64,000 bases of DNA from NCBI RefSeq assembly GCF_047556435.1, contig NZ_CP180210.1, forward strand, positions 186,001 to 250,000, in the 5' to 3' direction. The notes under the pieces are model-generated. The model was not told the origin of the DNA and did no database searches. It saw only the letters and a program-made list of their open reading frames with translations. Shown here one piece after another: positions 35,440-44,060 of the stretch. A program made the translations under genes and the position numbers. Every line of letters starts with the position of its first letter. The first letter of the stretch is position 1. Source of the DNA: Alteromonas sp047556435 (GTDB lineage Bacteria; Pseudomonadota; Gammaproteobacteria; Enterobacterales; Alteromonadaceae).

Positions 35440-36507
35440 TTAAAATGCAAGTGACAATAACTTTTCCCGCGTTTTATTGCCATACGTTACCTGCCGCCAT
35501 AATGCGTCACACAGGCTCTTTGTGTCCTGCCAGTTACCTTTTATCAGCCAGTCAATAAGTAAGCTGGGATCATCAGGAAAGGTGATGGCTTCATTATCTG
35601 GTGCATCAAGCCATTCCTCTACCACATCGGTATCCAGTTGAAAGAGGGTCTGACAGAGATCCAGCCGGTTTAAGGTTAATACGTTCGATAATTGCTCAAA
35701 TTGTCCGTGCAATGGCTTAATCAGCAGCTTTTTTCCCAGTTGCAGGGCTTCACTGGACAATTCAAAGCCACCGTTAGCAATCACTCCGGCGCTATGTTGC
35801 AGCGCGGTCTGAAAAGTAGATTTTGATGTCGGCTGCCAGTGAATATGTCCGCAGTCGAGAGGCGCGCTGATGGCCGGATGGAAGCACATAAACTGCTGGT
35901 CACTCAGAGGTTCCAGCATCTGCTGAATATCGTTAATTTCCTCAAAGGGCAAATATACCAACACATGCTGCTTTGCGGGTAAGGCAATCGGTTTGTCTGC
36001 CACGAAAGGCGGTAAGATAGGCTGGTTAAAATGAAACCAATGTACGCCCAGCTGAATATCGGTTGGCGCAAAATATCTCATTAGCAGACGGTCGGTAAGA
36101 GAGTCTCCGGCCTTTGGCACCGGGAAGGAAAACGCGGCCTGATGACTGATAGAAATTGACGGCAACTTGTTACGCTTAGCTGCCCATGCGGTGATGGGCT
36201 CGAAATCGTTGATCAGCAAGTCATAACCGGCAGTGTCGAATTGTTTAATGTCGCGAAAACACTGACGAATATTCGCATTTGTCAGGGTGCGCCACTCATC
36301 GATTTTACCGTGACGGGTAACGAAGCTGAGTCCACCCAGCGTACGATAATTGCCAAACACATCCATATCGAAGTATTTTTCCGGATCTCTGCCGGTAAAA
36401 ACAAAGTCTACGCTAACATCGTTCCGCATTGCCAGCGCCGCGGCCATGACGCGCGCTCGCGCAATGTGACCATTGCCCGTTCCCTGAACACCATACAATA
36501 TTTTCAT
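35440..36507 (-). CDS. MJ1255/VC2487-type glycosyltransferase
   Basis: 355 residues. It begins MKILYGVQGTGNGHIARARV, the glycine-rich start of MurG-like GT-B enzymes of the MJ1255/VC2487 family. The C-terminal sugar-nucleotide domain has HSAGVIANGGFELSSEALQLGKKLLIKPLHGQFEQLSN, matching the donor-site pattern (GGF...E, PL.GQ.EQ). No transmembrane segment. Presumably attaches a sugar to a lipid or cell-surface acceptor at the cytoplasmic membrane (inference). It starts 1 bp after the upstream PAP2 gene, so the two are a unit. Confidence 0.85.
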   Translation of the reverse strand: MKILYGVQGTGNGHIARARVMAAALAMRNDVSVDFVFTGRDPEKYFDMDVFGNYRTLGGLSFVTRHGKIDEWRTLTNANIRQCFRDIKQFDTAGYDLLINDFEPITAWAAKRNKLPSISISHQAAFSFPVPKAGDSLTDRLLMRYFAPTDIQLGVHWFHFNQPILPPFVADKPIALPAKQHVLVYLPFEEINDIQQMLEPLSDQQFMCFHPAISAPLDCGHIHWQPTSKSTFQTALQHSAGVIANGGFELSSEALQLGKKLLIKPLHGQFEQLSNVLTLNRLDLCQTLFQLDTDVVEEWLDAPDNEAITFPDDPSLLIDWLIKGNWQDTKSLCDALWRQVTYGNKTREKLLSLAF

Positions 36508-36508
36508 G

Positions 36509-37027
36509 CTACCCCAACAGTGACAAACTCAGTGAAGCGATGCTAATACCAAGCAACATGCCGGCCACAACATCAGAAGGATAGTGCACACCCAGCAGAA
36601 TTCTGGAAAGACCGATAAGTCCGGCCCAGCTGCAGGCCAATATGGCGAACGAAGGGTAATAATAGGTAACAATACTGGCCATCAACCATGCTGCAGCAGT
36701 GTGCCCGGATGGCAGTGAAAACTTATCTGATGGCGTGACATGGGCTTTTAGGTTAAGTAGCAGGTCACAGGGACGCTGGCGCCTGAACATTTTCTTTAAG
36801 ACAACGTACAGCGGCAGTTCCAGGGCATACGCCATCAATGCGGTGTACAGGAATAACTCGCCATGCTCGGGTTCAAAGGCCCATAACAGCATACCAATGA
36901 CGAAGTAGAGGTACCCGTCTCCGGTTTTTGATAACCAGATAATGCTGCGGCAATCCCGTTTCAGGGTTAACCGGTAAAGGCGATAAAATAAATCAGTATC
37001 GTACTTGGTCAAGGATTTCAGATTCAC
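36509..37027 (-). CDS. PAP2-family membrane phosphatase
   Basis: 172 residues, GTG start. All three acid-phosphatase motifs are present: KKMFRRQRP (K-x6-RP), LPSGHTAAA (PSGH) and SRILLGVHYPSD (SR-x5-H-x3-D). About five transmembrane segments. The size is between PgpB and the small undecaprenyl-diphosphate phosphatases; lipid phosphate is the expected substrate. Coupled to the glycosyltransferase gene downstream, suggesting both act on one lipid-linked glycan or glycolipid. Confidence 0.85.
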   Translation of the reverse strand: MNLKSLTKYDTDLFYRLYRLTLKRDCRSIIWLSKTGDGYLYFVIGMLLWAFEPEHGELFLYTALMAYALELPLYVVLKKMFRRQRPCDLLLNLKAHVTPSDKFSLPSGHTAAAWLMASIVTYYYPSFAILACSWAGLIGLSRILLGVHYPSDVVAGMLLGISIASLSLSLLG

Positions 37028-37451
37028 TGTGCCTTGCCCCCTTTCGGTTGACTGATTATTAGCCTAAGAGGCAACTGTGACTCTCCCGTGACAAAATAAA
37101 GAAACCTTTATTACAACTTACATGCCACAGTGTCACCCGTTGCGCAGCGTAATGATGGCTCGCTTGCCAGTATGCCTCTATAGAAGGATGTTTCAGCGCA
37201 ACGTGTCGTGGATGCCTGTGTGCGCAATAACAGTCCTGTCAGTCGGTGGATATGTCGCGCTTCTTCCAGGCTGTAAGACCCGTTTGTGACAAATCAATGT
37301 TTGCTTGATTCCATACATTCCCTCATCGCCAAATAATGCTATGCTAGGAAAGGTGCGAATAAGTCTATGATCGCTCAGGCTCACAGACTTATTCGCATCT
37401 TCCCTTAGTACATGTTGCGTTTTTCGCTCATCAACAATTTAAGGCACGTCA
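37028..37451. other. 424-bp intergenic region upstream of rraA
   Basis: Divergent region for the PAP2 and rraA genes. Besides the 13-bp inverted repeat at its right end I see no gene; a 63-codon frame on the minus strand has no ribosome site or recognisable sequence. Confidence 0.5.
37354..37397. promoter_or_regulatory. 13-bp perfect inverted repeat ahead of rraA
   Basis: Arms TGCGAATAAGTCT (37354-37366) and AGACTTATTCGCA (37385-37397) with an 18-base spacer, 55 bp before the rraA start. Could be an operator pair or a leader hairpin. Confidence 0.55.
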
Positions 37452-37937
37452 ATGGATTACAACACTTCCGAATTATGCGACTTGTTTGCAGACAGCGTCG
37501 ACGTCGTCGATCCCATCTTTGACAGTTATGGGGGCCGGTTTTCCTTTGGTGGAGAAATTACCACTATTAAATGTTTCGAGGACCGTGGCCTGATTGACCG
37601 AGTGTTGGCGCAGCCGGGTGGCGGAAAAGTGCTGCTGATTGATGGCGGGGGCTCGACCCGCAGAGCGCTAATTGATTCTGCGGCAGCGCAACTGGCTATC
37701 GACAATGACTGGGAAGGTATCGTGTGTTACGGCAGTGTCCGCGAAGTAGATATATTAAGCGATCTGGACATCGGGATCCTCGCGGTAGCCTCCATTCCGG
37801 TTAATGCAGACAGTGAAAGCATCGGCGATGTGGATATTCCGGTGAATTTTGGCGGCGTAACATTTCTGCCTGAAGATCACCTATACGCAGACAGCACCGG
37901 TGTGATTTTGTCGCCGGAACCCCTGGATCTCGATTAA
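37452..37937 (+). CDS. rraA: ribonuclease E activity regulator RraA
   Basis: 161 residues, as in E. coli. RraA is a trimeric ring that binds the C-terminal half of RNase E and slows mRNA decay. Conserved sequence: TSELCDLFADSVDVVDPIF, the GGRFSFGGEITTIKCFED sheet, PGGGKVLLIDGGGSTRRAL and GIVCYGSVREVD. No catalytic residues are expected. E. coli has it after menA; here it is alone between hairpin-rich flanks. Confidence 0.95.
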   Translation: MDYNTSELCDLFADSVDVVDPIFDSYGGRFSFGGEITTIKCFEDRGLIDRVLAQPGGGKVLLIDGGGSTRRALIDSAAAQLAIDNDWEGIVCYGSVREVDILSDLDIGILAVASIPVNADSESIGDVDIPVNFGGVTFLPEDHLYADSTGVILSPEPLDLD

Positions 37938-38256
37938 CGTTCCCCGATGGCTGCACGATAAACGTGCGGCCTCACTGTGTTGATGCAGCGCTTGCGCTGC
38001 GCTTTCTCTGAGAGTGCAAGCCGCGCCTTTACCCAGGTTGGATACATGGCCTATGTATCTGTGCGCAACGACCCTGACGGGGACGCCCGAAACCACACGC
38101 TATACTTCTCTCTATCCTCTCCATCAATACTCATTCTGACTGGTGTCACTGAGGTTGATTTTATCTGACATTTCGCTGTACTCGTCTGATTTATCCCCGC
38201 TTGGAGTCAGATGTTTTATGATGAAGTGGATAAAAAATCCAATAAAAAGGGGAATC
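37938..38256. other. 319-bp region after rraA with two stem-loops
   Basis: Hairpin 1 at 37949-37971: GGCTGCACG / CGTGCGGCC, 9 bp with one G-U pair. Hairpin 2 at 37985-38000: GCAGCG-CTTG-CGCTGC. Neither has a full T tract. The rest is the S9 peptidase leader. Confidence 0.5.
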
Positions 38257-40374
38257 ATGTTCAGATTACTAAAGGGGAGCGGCCCTCGCGGTTCGGTAAC
38301 GTCTCACGCTGGAAAGTGGCTTGCGGTCACAATGCTGACTACGTTTGGCAGCGCAGCGGTATCAGCACAGCAAGCGTCAGACACCACTGCCGAAATCAAA
38401 AGCAACAGTCACTTCCAGGCTGAAGATATTTTCAATTTAGAATATGCAAGCGATCCGCAGGTGTCACCTGATGGCAAATCGGTGGCTTATGTACGTCGAT
38501 CCAACGACATCATGTCAGACAGTACGCGTTCAAATATCTGGCTGGCGACGACAGACGGGAAAAGCCATCGCCCGCTTATGTCTTCTAAAAAGAATTACTA
38601 CTCGCCACGCTGGTCGCCGGACGGAAAACGACTGGCCTATTTGTCAAACGAAGAAGGTAAACCTCAGCTATATATCCGCTGGATGGACACCGGGCAAACC
38701 GCACTGGTCACCAATGTGACGTCTTCACCAGGCTCGATCACCTGGTCGCCGGACGGTAAATACATTGCTTTCACCATGAGTGTGGATGCCAAAGAAACGC
38801 CCCTCAAAGTGAACATGCCATCCAAGCCAAAGGGGGCAAAATGGTCACCAAAGTTTGAATATATCACCAAAGCACGTTATCAGGCCGATGGCAGAGGAGT
38901 ATTAGAGCCAGCCTACACCCACATCTTTATTGTTCCTACCGATGGCGGCACGGCCAGACAATTAACGTCGGGCGACTATCACCATCGCGGGAGCCTAAGC
39001 TTTTCGGCAGATTCTCAGAAAATCTATTTTTCTGCTAATCGTAGTGATGAGTGGGAATACGAGCCGGTAGAAGGCGATATTTTTACCGTCGATATGAGCG
39101 GTAATATCGAACAGATTACCGACTTCCCGGGCAACGAGTCATCACCGGTGGTTTCACCTAACGGTAAACATGTGGCGTACTCCCGTCGCGATGACAAAAA
39201 GCTGATGTACCGTAACAGCTATTTGTATGTGATGAATGCCGATGGCACAGAGCACAAAAATCTGACTGAAGATATCGACAACACCGTCTCGAACTTCCAC
39301 TGGAAGGGAAACGACGGCTTGTACTTCCAACAGGCCGTGCGCGGCATGATTCAGGTGGATTACACTTCTCTCTCAGGCAAAAAGAAAACCGTAGCGAAAG
39401 GCATCAGCGGGACAACGCTTGGACGCCCGTATATCTTTGGTACCTACCATGCGGTGGACGATGTGGTTGCTTACACCAAAGGACGCACTGACCGACCCGC
39501 TGACTTGTTTGTTACTACCCGTAAAGAGAAGCAGCTAACGGCGTTAAATGAAGACGTGTTTGGACACAAAACGCTGGGTGAAGTTAAAGAGATTGTGTAC
39601 AACTCCTCCATTGATGGTGAGGAAATTCAGGGCTGGTATATTCTGCCGCCTGACTATGACAGCAGTAAAACCTACCCGCTGATTCTGGAAATACACGGGG
39701 GGCCGAACCTCGCGTATGGCCCGGTATTCACCGCAGAGCTGCAACGCATGGCAGCGGAAGGGTATATCGTGTTTTATGATAACCATCGCGGCAGTACCGG
39801 ATACGGCGAGCGTTTTGCGTTATTGCTGCAAGGCAAGTACAGCTCGAAGTATGACTTTGCTGACCATATGTCAGGCGTCGATGCGTTAATTGATAAAGGG
39901 CTGGTGGATCCCGAACAACTTTACATTACCGGTGGTTCCGCCGGCGGTATCGCGTCGGCATATGCCATTGGTTTAACCGATCGTTTTAAAGCGGCGGTAG
40001 TGGCCAAGCCGGTTATCAACTGGTTGTCTAAAGTACTGACTGCCGACTCCGGACTGTATCAGATCCCATATCAGTTCCCGGGTATGCCGTGGGAGGAAAT
40101 GGAGCATTACTGGCAGCGCTCACCCCTGTCTCTGGTTGGAAATGTCACAACGCCAACGATGTTGATTACGGGGGTAGACGACAAACGCACGCCCATGTCT
40201 GAAACTGAGCAGTTTTATCAGGCACTGAAGTTACAGCGCGTCGATACCGTGCTGGTTAAGGTGCCGGAATCCCCCCATGGGATTGCTGGCAAGCCATCAC
40301 GAATGATAGCTAAAATCGAAAACATACTGGCGTGGTTTAAGAAGTATTCGCCCTCGCAAGAAAGCGAAGATTAA
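38257..40374 (+). CDS. exported S9-family peptidase (prolyl oligopeptidase/DPP-like)
   Basis: 705 residues from ATG 38257 behind AAGGGGA. An ATG at 38218 is an alternative start. The signal peptide ends AAVSA/QQ. Residues about 60-430 form a beta-propeller with WSPDGK-type repeats (VSPDGKSVAYV, RWSPDGKRLAYL, SPNGKHVAYS). The alpha/beta-hydrolase domain is at 450-700. The catalytic triad is Ser in ITGGSAGGIAS, Asp in ITGVDDKRTP and His in ESPHGI. Periplasmic dipeptidyl or acylaminoacyl peptidase for scavenging peptides. Confidence 0.93.
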   Translation: MFRLLKGSGPRGSVTSHAGKWLAVTMLTTFGSAAVSAQQASDTTAEIKSNSHFQAEDIFNLEYASDPQVSPDGKSVAYVRRSNDIMSDSTRSNIWLATTDGKSHRPLMSSKKNYYSPRWSPDGKRLAYLSNEEGKPQLYIRWMDTGQTALVTNVTSSPGSITWSPDGKYIAFTMSVDAKETPLKVNMPSKPKGAKWSPKFEYITKARYQADGRGVLEPAYTHIFIVPTDGGTARQLTSGDYHHRGSLSFSADSQKIYFSANRSDEWEYEPVEGDIFTVDMSGNIEQITDFPGNESSPVVSPNGKHVAYSRRDDKKLMYRNSYLYVMNADGTEHKNLTEDIDNTVSNFHWKGNDGLYFQQAVRGMIQVDYTSLSGKKKTVAKGISGTTLGRPYIFGTYHAVDDVVAYTKGRTDRPADLFVTTRKEKQLTALNEDVFGHKTLGEVKEIVYNSSIDGEEIQGWYILPPDYDSSKTYPLILEIHGGPNLAYGPVFTAELQRMAAEGYIVFYDNHRGSTGYGERFALLLQGKYSSKYDFADHMSGVDALIDKGLVDPEQLYITGGSAGGIASAYAIGLTDRFKAAVVAKPVINWLSKVLTADSGLYQIPYQFPGMPWEEMEHYWQRSPLSLVGNVTTPTMLITGVDDKRTPMSETEQFYQALKLQRVDTVLVKVPESPHGIAGKPSRMIAKIENILAWFKKYSPSQESED

Positions 40375-40385
40375 GTCGCTTATAT

Positions 40386-40412
40386 AAGGCAGCCACCGAG
40401 CTGCCTTTTTTA
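40386..40412 (+). terminator. Rho-independent terminator of the S9 peptidase gene
   Basis: AAGGCAGC-CACCGA-GCTGCCTT stem-loop followed by TTTTT, 12 bp after the stop. Confidence 0.9.
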
Positions 40413-40644
40413 TTTTCAGTCTTAACGCACCTGCTTCAGTAAGTGGCTATTATTTTGCCTTTCATGCCTGCACCTCACTTCGCCCTGATCGCCTCGCCCC
40501 CCCCCACCGAAGTGAATAGTTTTCTTACATTGAGCAGGCGATTCCACATGCTATTCAGAATTAACAAAATTTAAGATTACGCATTGGTACTTAGCGATGC
40601 GTTTCGCGTATTAGCGTCAATAATTTACAGGCAGGTGGTTCGAT

Positions 40645-41265
40645 ATGAGATTACTGGCAGCGGTGCTAGGGAGTGTTTTTCTTTCTGGGTGTTCAGTATT
40701 TGGCGCTAATGGCGTGGAGTCTGCGCCGTACACGGTGATAGAGGAAGATGAGGATAACAGTATCGAAGTCCGCCAATATGATCCGATGATCCTGGTATCC
40801 GCCAGCATGGATGAACGTAGTGAAAACAGCGCGTTCAGAAAACTCTTCCGCTACATTTCTGGCAACAACCGGGGCGATACTGAAATAGCCATGACCGCGC
40901 CGGTATTTATGGATGAGAATACTCAAGGTAAAGAGATTGCGATGACCGCCCCGGTGTTTATGGCGGAAAATACCAGAGAACCGTCCATGTCTTTCGTGAT
41001 GCCAGCTGATTTCACCCTCGAGACTACGCCACAGCCAAAGGACGAAAGCCTGACGGTGAGCGAAGTGAAAAACTTTAAAGCAGCGGCTATTAGGTTCAGT
41101 GGCTTGCTAAGCGACAGCAATGTTGCTGAGAATACGGCGATTTTGCGCGAATGGCTTGAGAGTAGCGGCTACCAGGCCGTAGGTGAACCCATCAAGGCTG
41201 GTTATGACGGGCCGATGACACTGCCGTTTTTACGTCATAACGAAGTATTAATTCAAGTTGAGTAA
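40645..41265 (+). CDS. SOUL heme-binding family lipoprotein
   Basis: 206 residues. The signal peptide ends in the lipobox LSGC (Cys16). A SOUL/HBP domain spans about 28-204: YTVIEEDEDNSIEVRQYDPMILVSA, FRKLFRYISGNN, the MTAPVFM motif twice, SFVMPADFTLETTP and AAAIRFSGL. The double EIAMTAPVFM is common in bacterial members and not a recent duplication. Related proteins bind heme or tetrapyrroles; a periplasmic heme-chaperone role is likely but unproved. Monocistronic. Confidence 0.88.
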   Translation: MRLLAAVLGSVFLSGCSVFGANGVESAPYTVIEEDEDNSIEVRQYDPMILVSASMDERSENSAFRKLFRYISGNNRGDTEIAMTAPVFMDENTQGKEIAMTAPVFMAENTREPSMSFVMPADFTLETTPQPKDESLTVSEVKNFKAAAIRFSGLLSDSNVAENTAILREWLESSGYQAVGEPIKAGYDGPMTLPFLRHNEVLIQVE

Positions 41266-41443
41266 CAGACACGAGCAACGAGCTACCTGTTGAATGGTCA
41301 CTGCGTTGAGCGTGTACAAAAAGTGAAAATGAGAACCTGTCGGGTTCTTGTAAAACGATAAGAACTTGCTGAGAAACGTGACTATAGTTTATTCAGCACT
41401 TACAGAAACCGGGTTTATCCTGGTACGGACAAGGGATATCACA

Positions 41444-42271
41444 ATGAAAAAATATTCAGGCTTACTGTTGGCGCTTATGACCTGCATGTCTTTCCCCAGC
41501 AGTGTTTTCGCTCAGGATGATAGAGCTGCACTAGTGCCTTTGCCCTCGTTAGACGACTTCACAAGAGGCGAGGATGGCTGGGGCATTGGACTGGGAGCAG
41601 GTATTGAATACGAGTCTGCCTATGAGGGGGCTGATGAGTTCGCTGTCGAAGCCGATCCTGCCGGTGCTGTTCAGTGGCGCAGCGGTGACAATATTTTTTA
41701 CTGGGCTGGAGAAGCACTTGGTTGGCGGGGCCTGCGGTCGGATATCTGGTTATTTGAAGCCACCGTTGCTTTTGAAGAAGGTCGTGAGGAAAGTGATTCA
41801 GACGACGGCAATCTGGATGGGCTGGGAGAAGGAGAAGAAGGCGTTGAATTTGTGTTACAAGCGCGCCGCGCCTTTCAGGCTGACTGGCGTTACTGGCTGG
41901 ACGGCCGTCTTGTGGCCGGAGAAAACGGTAACCAGGCGTTGTTTGGGGCAGGGTACCGGTTTGGCAGCCAAAATGATGGAACGGGTTCTGAAATCGCCTT
42001 TGCCGTTGTGTTTCATGACAGCGATTACGCAAATAAAGACTTTGGCGTAACGGCGGCGCAGTCTGAGGCGTCAGGGTTACCTGAAACGAACCTGAGCGGG
42101 GGCTTTCGTTCTATCGGCTTCAATTACAACTACCGCAACAATCTTACTGCGAACTGGCAAATTTTTGGTGAAGCGGTTATCGAGTATTACAGCAGCGATG
42201 TTCAGGATAGCCCTATAGCGCGCCAGGACTATGAAGCCGAAGTCGGCATTGGGGTAATCTACGTTTTCTAA
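41444..42271 (+). CDS. MipA/OmpV-family outer-membrane protein
   Basis: 275 residues from ATG 41444, with AAGGGA 8 bases upstream. The signal peptide ends VFA/QDD. Repeated beta-strand hairpins with aromatic girdles follow (WGIGLGAGIEYESAYEG, NIFYWAGEALGWRG, YWLDGRLVAG, YRNNLTANWQIFGEAVIEYY). It ends in VGIGVIYVF, where the terminal Phe is the outer-membrane sorting signal. MipA of E. coli scaffolds MltA and PBP1B, but most members are simple barrels of unknown cargo. An acidic insert lies at about 130-150. Confidence 0.85.
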   Translation: MKKYSGLLLALMTCMSFPSSVFAQDDRAALVPLPSLDDFTRGEDGWGIGLGAGIEYESAYEGADEFAVEADPAGAVQWRSGDNIFYWAGEALGWRGLRSDIWLFEATVAFEEGREESDSDDGNLDGLGEGEEGVEFVLQARRAFQADWRYWLDGRLVAGENGNQALFGAGYRFGSQNDGTGSEIAFAVVFHDSDYANKDFGVTAAQSEASGLPETNLSGGFRSIGFNYNYRNNLTANWQIFGEAVIEYYSSDVQDSPIARQDYEAEVGIGVIYVF

Positions 42272-42387
42272 CCTTACATTATCTACGCTGAGCGTTGGTG
42301 GTTCAACAGCCCGTTGGAGCCTTCTTAAGACTGGCTTGTTAAAAAGCGGACTAGTCCGTCTATGGGTGGGTTACCATCATCTTAGGT

Positions 42388-42412
42388 TGCCATCAGATTT
42401 TTGCTGATGGCA
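42388..42412 (+). other. stem-loop after the MipA gene
   Basis: Perfect 9-bp stem TGCCATCAG / CTGATGGCA with a 7-base T-rich loop, without a following T run. Likely mRNA 3'-end structure. Confidence 0.45.
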
Positions 42413-42543
42413 GTCAAATGTTAGTGCTTTAGTCACCAAAGAACGGCAGCGCAAGGGAGTAAATCAAGCGAATGGCATTATTGTAGAAGTAGCCGATGGA
42501 GGGTAAGCAGCGCGGCGTTGCCATCGAAAGCGTTCTGTAGATA

Positions 42544-42580
42544 TAAAAAAACGGCCACTCGCGAAGCGGGTAGCCGTTTG
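42544..42580 (-). terminator. terminator of the mpl-ubiX-nuclease operon
   Basis: On the minus strand: AACGGCTACCCGC, short loop, GCGAGTGGCCGTT (one G-U pair, one mismatch), then TTTTT. It lies 20 bp beyond the nuclease stop. Confidence 0.8.
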
Positions 42581-42600
42581 TTCAATCCGAAAGTCATTGA

Positions 42601-43428
42601 CTAGTCGTCGCTGGCTTCTTCCTGTGCCTCTTCAAAGACTGCATTTAAGTACATGGCCATACGTACGCCCGCCATTTGCAGCCTGCGCTTTGCGGTAGGC
42701 AAGTGGTTATACAGATAGTCATAGTTCATGTTGTTAGCATCTTCAGGATAAATGATGTCACGAATTTCGGTGCTCTCGGTTATCCAGTCTTCCGGTTTGG
42801 TAGTGGCCCAGTCGCGAATATCCTGCGCAGTGATTTTATCCGTCAACCAGGTAGTCCATTCTGAGTAGGACAGGTCACGCTGATCCAGCATTTGTGAATC
42901 CCACACGCGGTGCAGGTTCGAGTCTTGCCAGAAAAAGCGAACTTTTACATCGTTACCACCACGATCGGTGCCGTTACCTGCATGTAGCGGCTGATGAAGA
43001 TCGCCGATGATATGCACAACAAATCGCAGCGCCAGTTGTTTGTCTTCTTTGCTGGCGGAGGGGTTTTTCAGCGTCGCAGTAAAGCGCTCCAGGGCCGTAA
43101 ACGCATCGCCAACATCCGGCGCGTCGACATCGTGATAATGTTTGCCTTCCGGTACTGTCACGTAGTGCCACGGTGATGCCGTGCGCTGCCAGAATTCACT
43201 GGGGTCTGAACGCATCTCATCGGCATAAGTGGAAGCCTCGGCAAGCGACGAACCCGGTAGCAGGTCCATCATCGCGGCGTGACTGAGCGGGCTTAAGTAC
43301 TGCTCGGCAATGGCGCCGGTGACGCGGTGTCCTGTCTGACCCCAGCCAAAGGCCGGCGCGCTGATAACAAGGGTGGATAGCAGGCTAAGCGTTACTGCGA
43401 AAGTCCGGTTTGCAAACGCTGACATCAT
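42601..43428 (-). CDS. exported S1/P1-type nuclease
   Basis: 275 residues. The signal peptide is cleaved before WGQTGHRVTG, exposing the N-terminal Trp that coordinates zinc in this family. Other zinc ligands are in ASTYADEMRSD, PWHYVTVPEG, HIIGDLHQPLHAGNGTDRGGND and LHRVWDSQM. A trinuclear-zinc endonuclease and 3'-nucleotidase for single-stranded nucleic acid, probably for phosphate or nucleotide scavenging. Its ATG overlaps the ubiX stop by 4 bp. Confidence 0.9.
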   Translation of the reverse strand: MMSAFANRTFAVTLSLLSTLVISAPAFGWGQTGHRVTGAIAEQYLSPLSHAAMMDLLPGSSLAEASTYADEMRSDPSEFWQRTASPWHYVTVPEGKHYHDVDAPDVGDAFTALERFTATLKNPSASKEDKQLALRFVVHIIGDLHQPLHAGNGTDRGGNDVKVRFFWQDSNLHRVWDSQMLDQRDLSYSEWTTWLTDKITAQDIRDWATTKPEDWITESTEIRDIIYPEDANNMNYDYLYNHLPTAKRRLQMAGVRMAMYLNAVFEEAQEEASDD

Positions 43429-44060
43429 TTTTCCTCTGTGTGTTTTTTAGTGTCATATCCCCATCGGGCAACCAGACTCTGGTCAATGCCGATGTGGTCA
43501 AGAATACGGGCGACGACGAAGTCGACCAGATCCTCAATGGTTTCTGGGTTGTGATAAAAGCCGGGCGCGGCGGGCATAATTGTCGCACCCATCTGTGACA
43601 GTTTTAACATGTTTTCGAGATGAATCGACGAAAGCGGCATTTCCCGCGGTACAAGTAATAACTGCCCGCGTTCTTTCAACACGACATCAGCCGCCCGCTC
43701 AATCAGATTATCGCTGGCACCTATAGCAATGGAAGACAAGGTGCCAGTGGAGCAAGGACACACTATCATCGTACGCGGCGCTGCAGAGCCTGAAGCCACC
43801 GGCGAAAACCACTCTTCTTTACCAAATACCTGAATCTGGCCTGGTCTGGCGTTGCAGTGTTCAGATAAAAACGCGGCGGCATCGTCTGGCCGCGAAGGAA
43901 TTTTCAGCTTTTCCTCTGTCGCGAAAACTACCTTCGCGGCTGAGGAAATTAATACATACACCTCTTTTTCGGCTTTCACCAGCGAGGCGAGCAACTTTAA
44001 CGCGTAGGGCGCGCCGGATGCGCCGGTAATAGCCAGCGTTATGCGATCATCTTGTTTCAT
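43425..44060 (-). CDS. ubiX: flavin prenyltransferase UbiX
   Basis: 211 residues. Makes prenylated FMN, the cofactor of UbiD in ubiquinone synthesis. It has the FMN-binding start LAITGASGAPYALKLL, then IVCPCSTGTLSSIAIGASDNLIERAADVVLKE and the LVPREMPLSSIHLENML loop that binds dimethylallyl phosphate. Starts within the mpl stop (4-bp overlap) and ends within the nuclease start. The pairing with mpl is frequent in gammaproteobacteria. Confidence 0.95.
   Translation of the reverse strand: MKQDDRITLAITGASGAPYALKLLASLVKAEKEVYVLISSAAKVVFATEEKLKIPSRPDDAAAFLSEHCNARPGQIQVFGKEEWFSPVASGSAAPRTMIVCPCSTGTLSSIAIGASDNLIERAADVVLKERGQLLLVPREMPLSSIHLENMLKLSQMGATIMPAAPGFYHNPETIEDLVDFVVARILDHIGIDQSLVARWGYDTKKHTEEK

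Larger units (their letters stand above)
42272..42600. other. 329-bp convergent region between the MipA and nuclease genes
   Basis: Two stem-loops are described separately. No gene seen. Confidence 0.5.

Noticed and set aside
37193..37384. 63-codon minus-strand gene before rraA
   Set aside because: No ribosome site, no family resemblance, and it overlaps the inverted repeat.
40861..40980. Recent tandem duplication in the SOUL gene (EIAMTAPVFM twice)
   Set aside because: Two copies of this motif are common in bacterial SOUL proteins, so it is not a local event.
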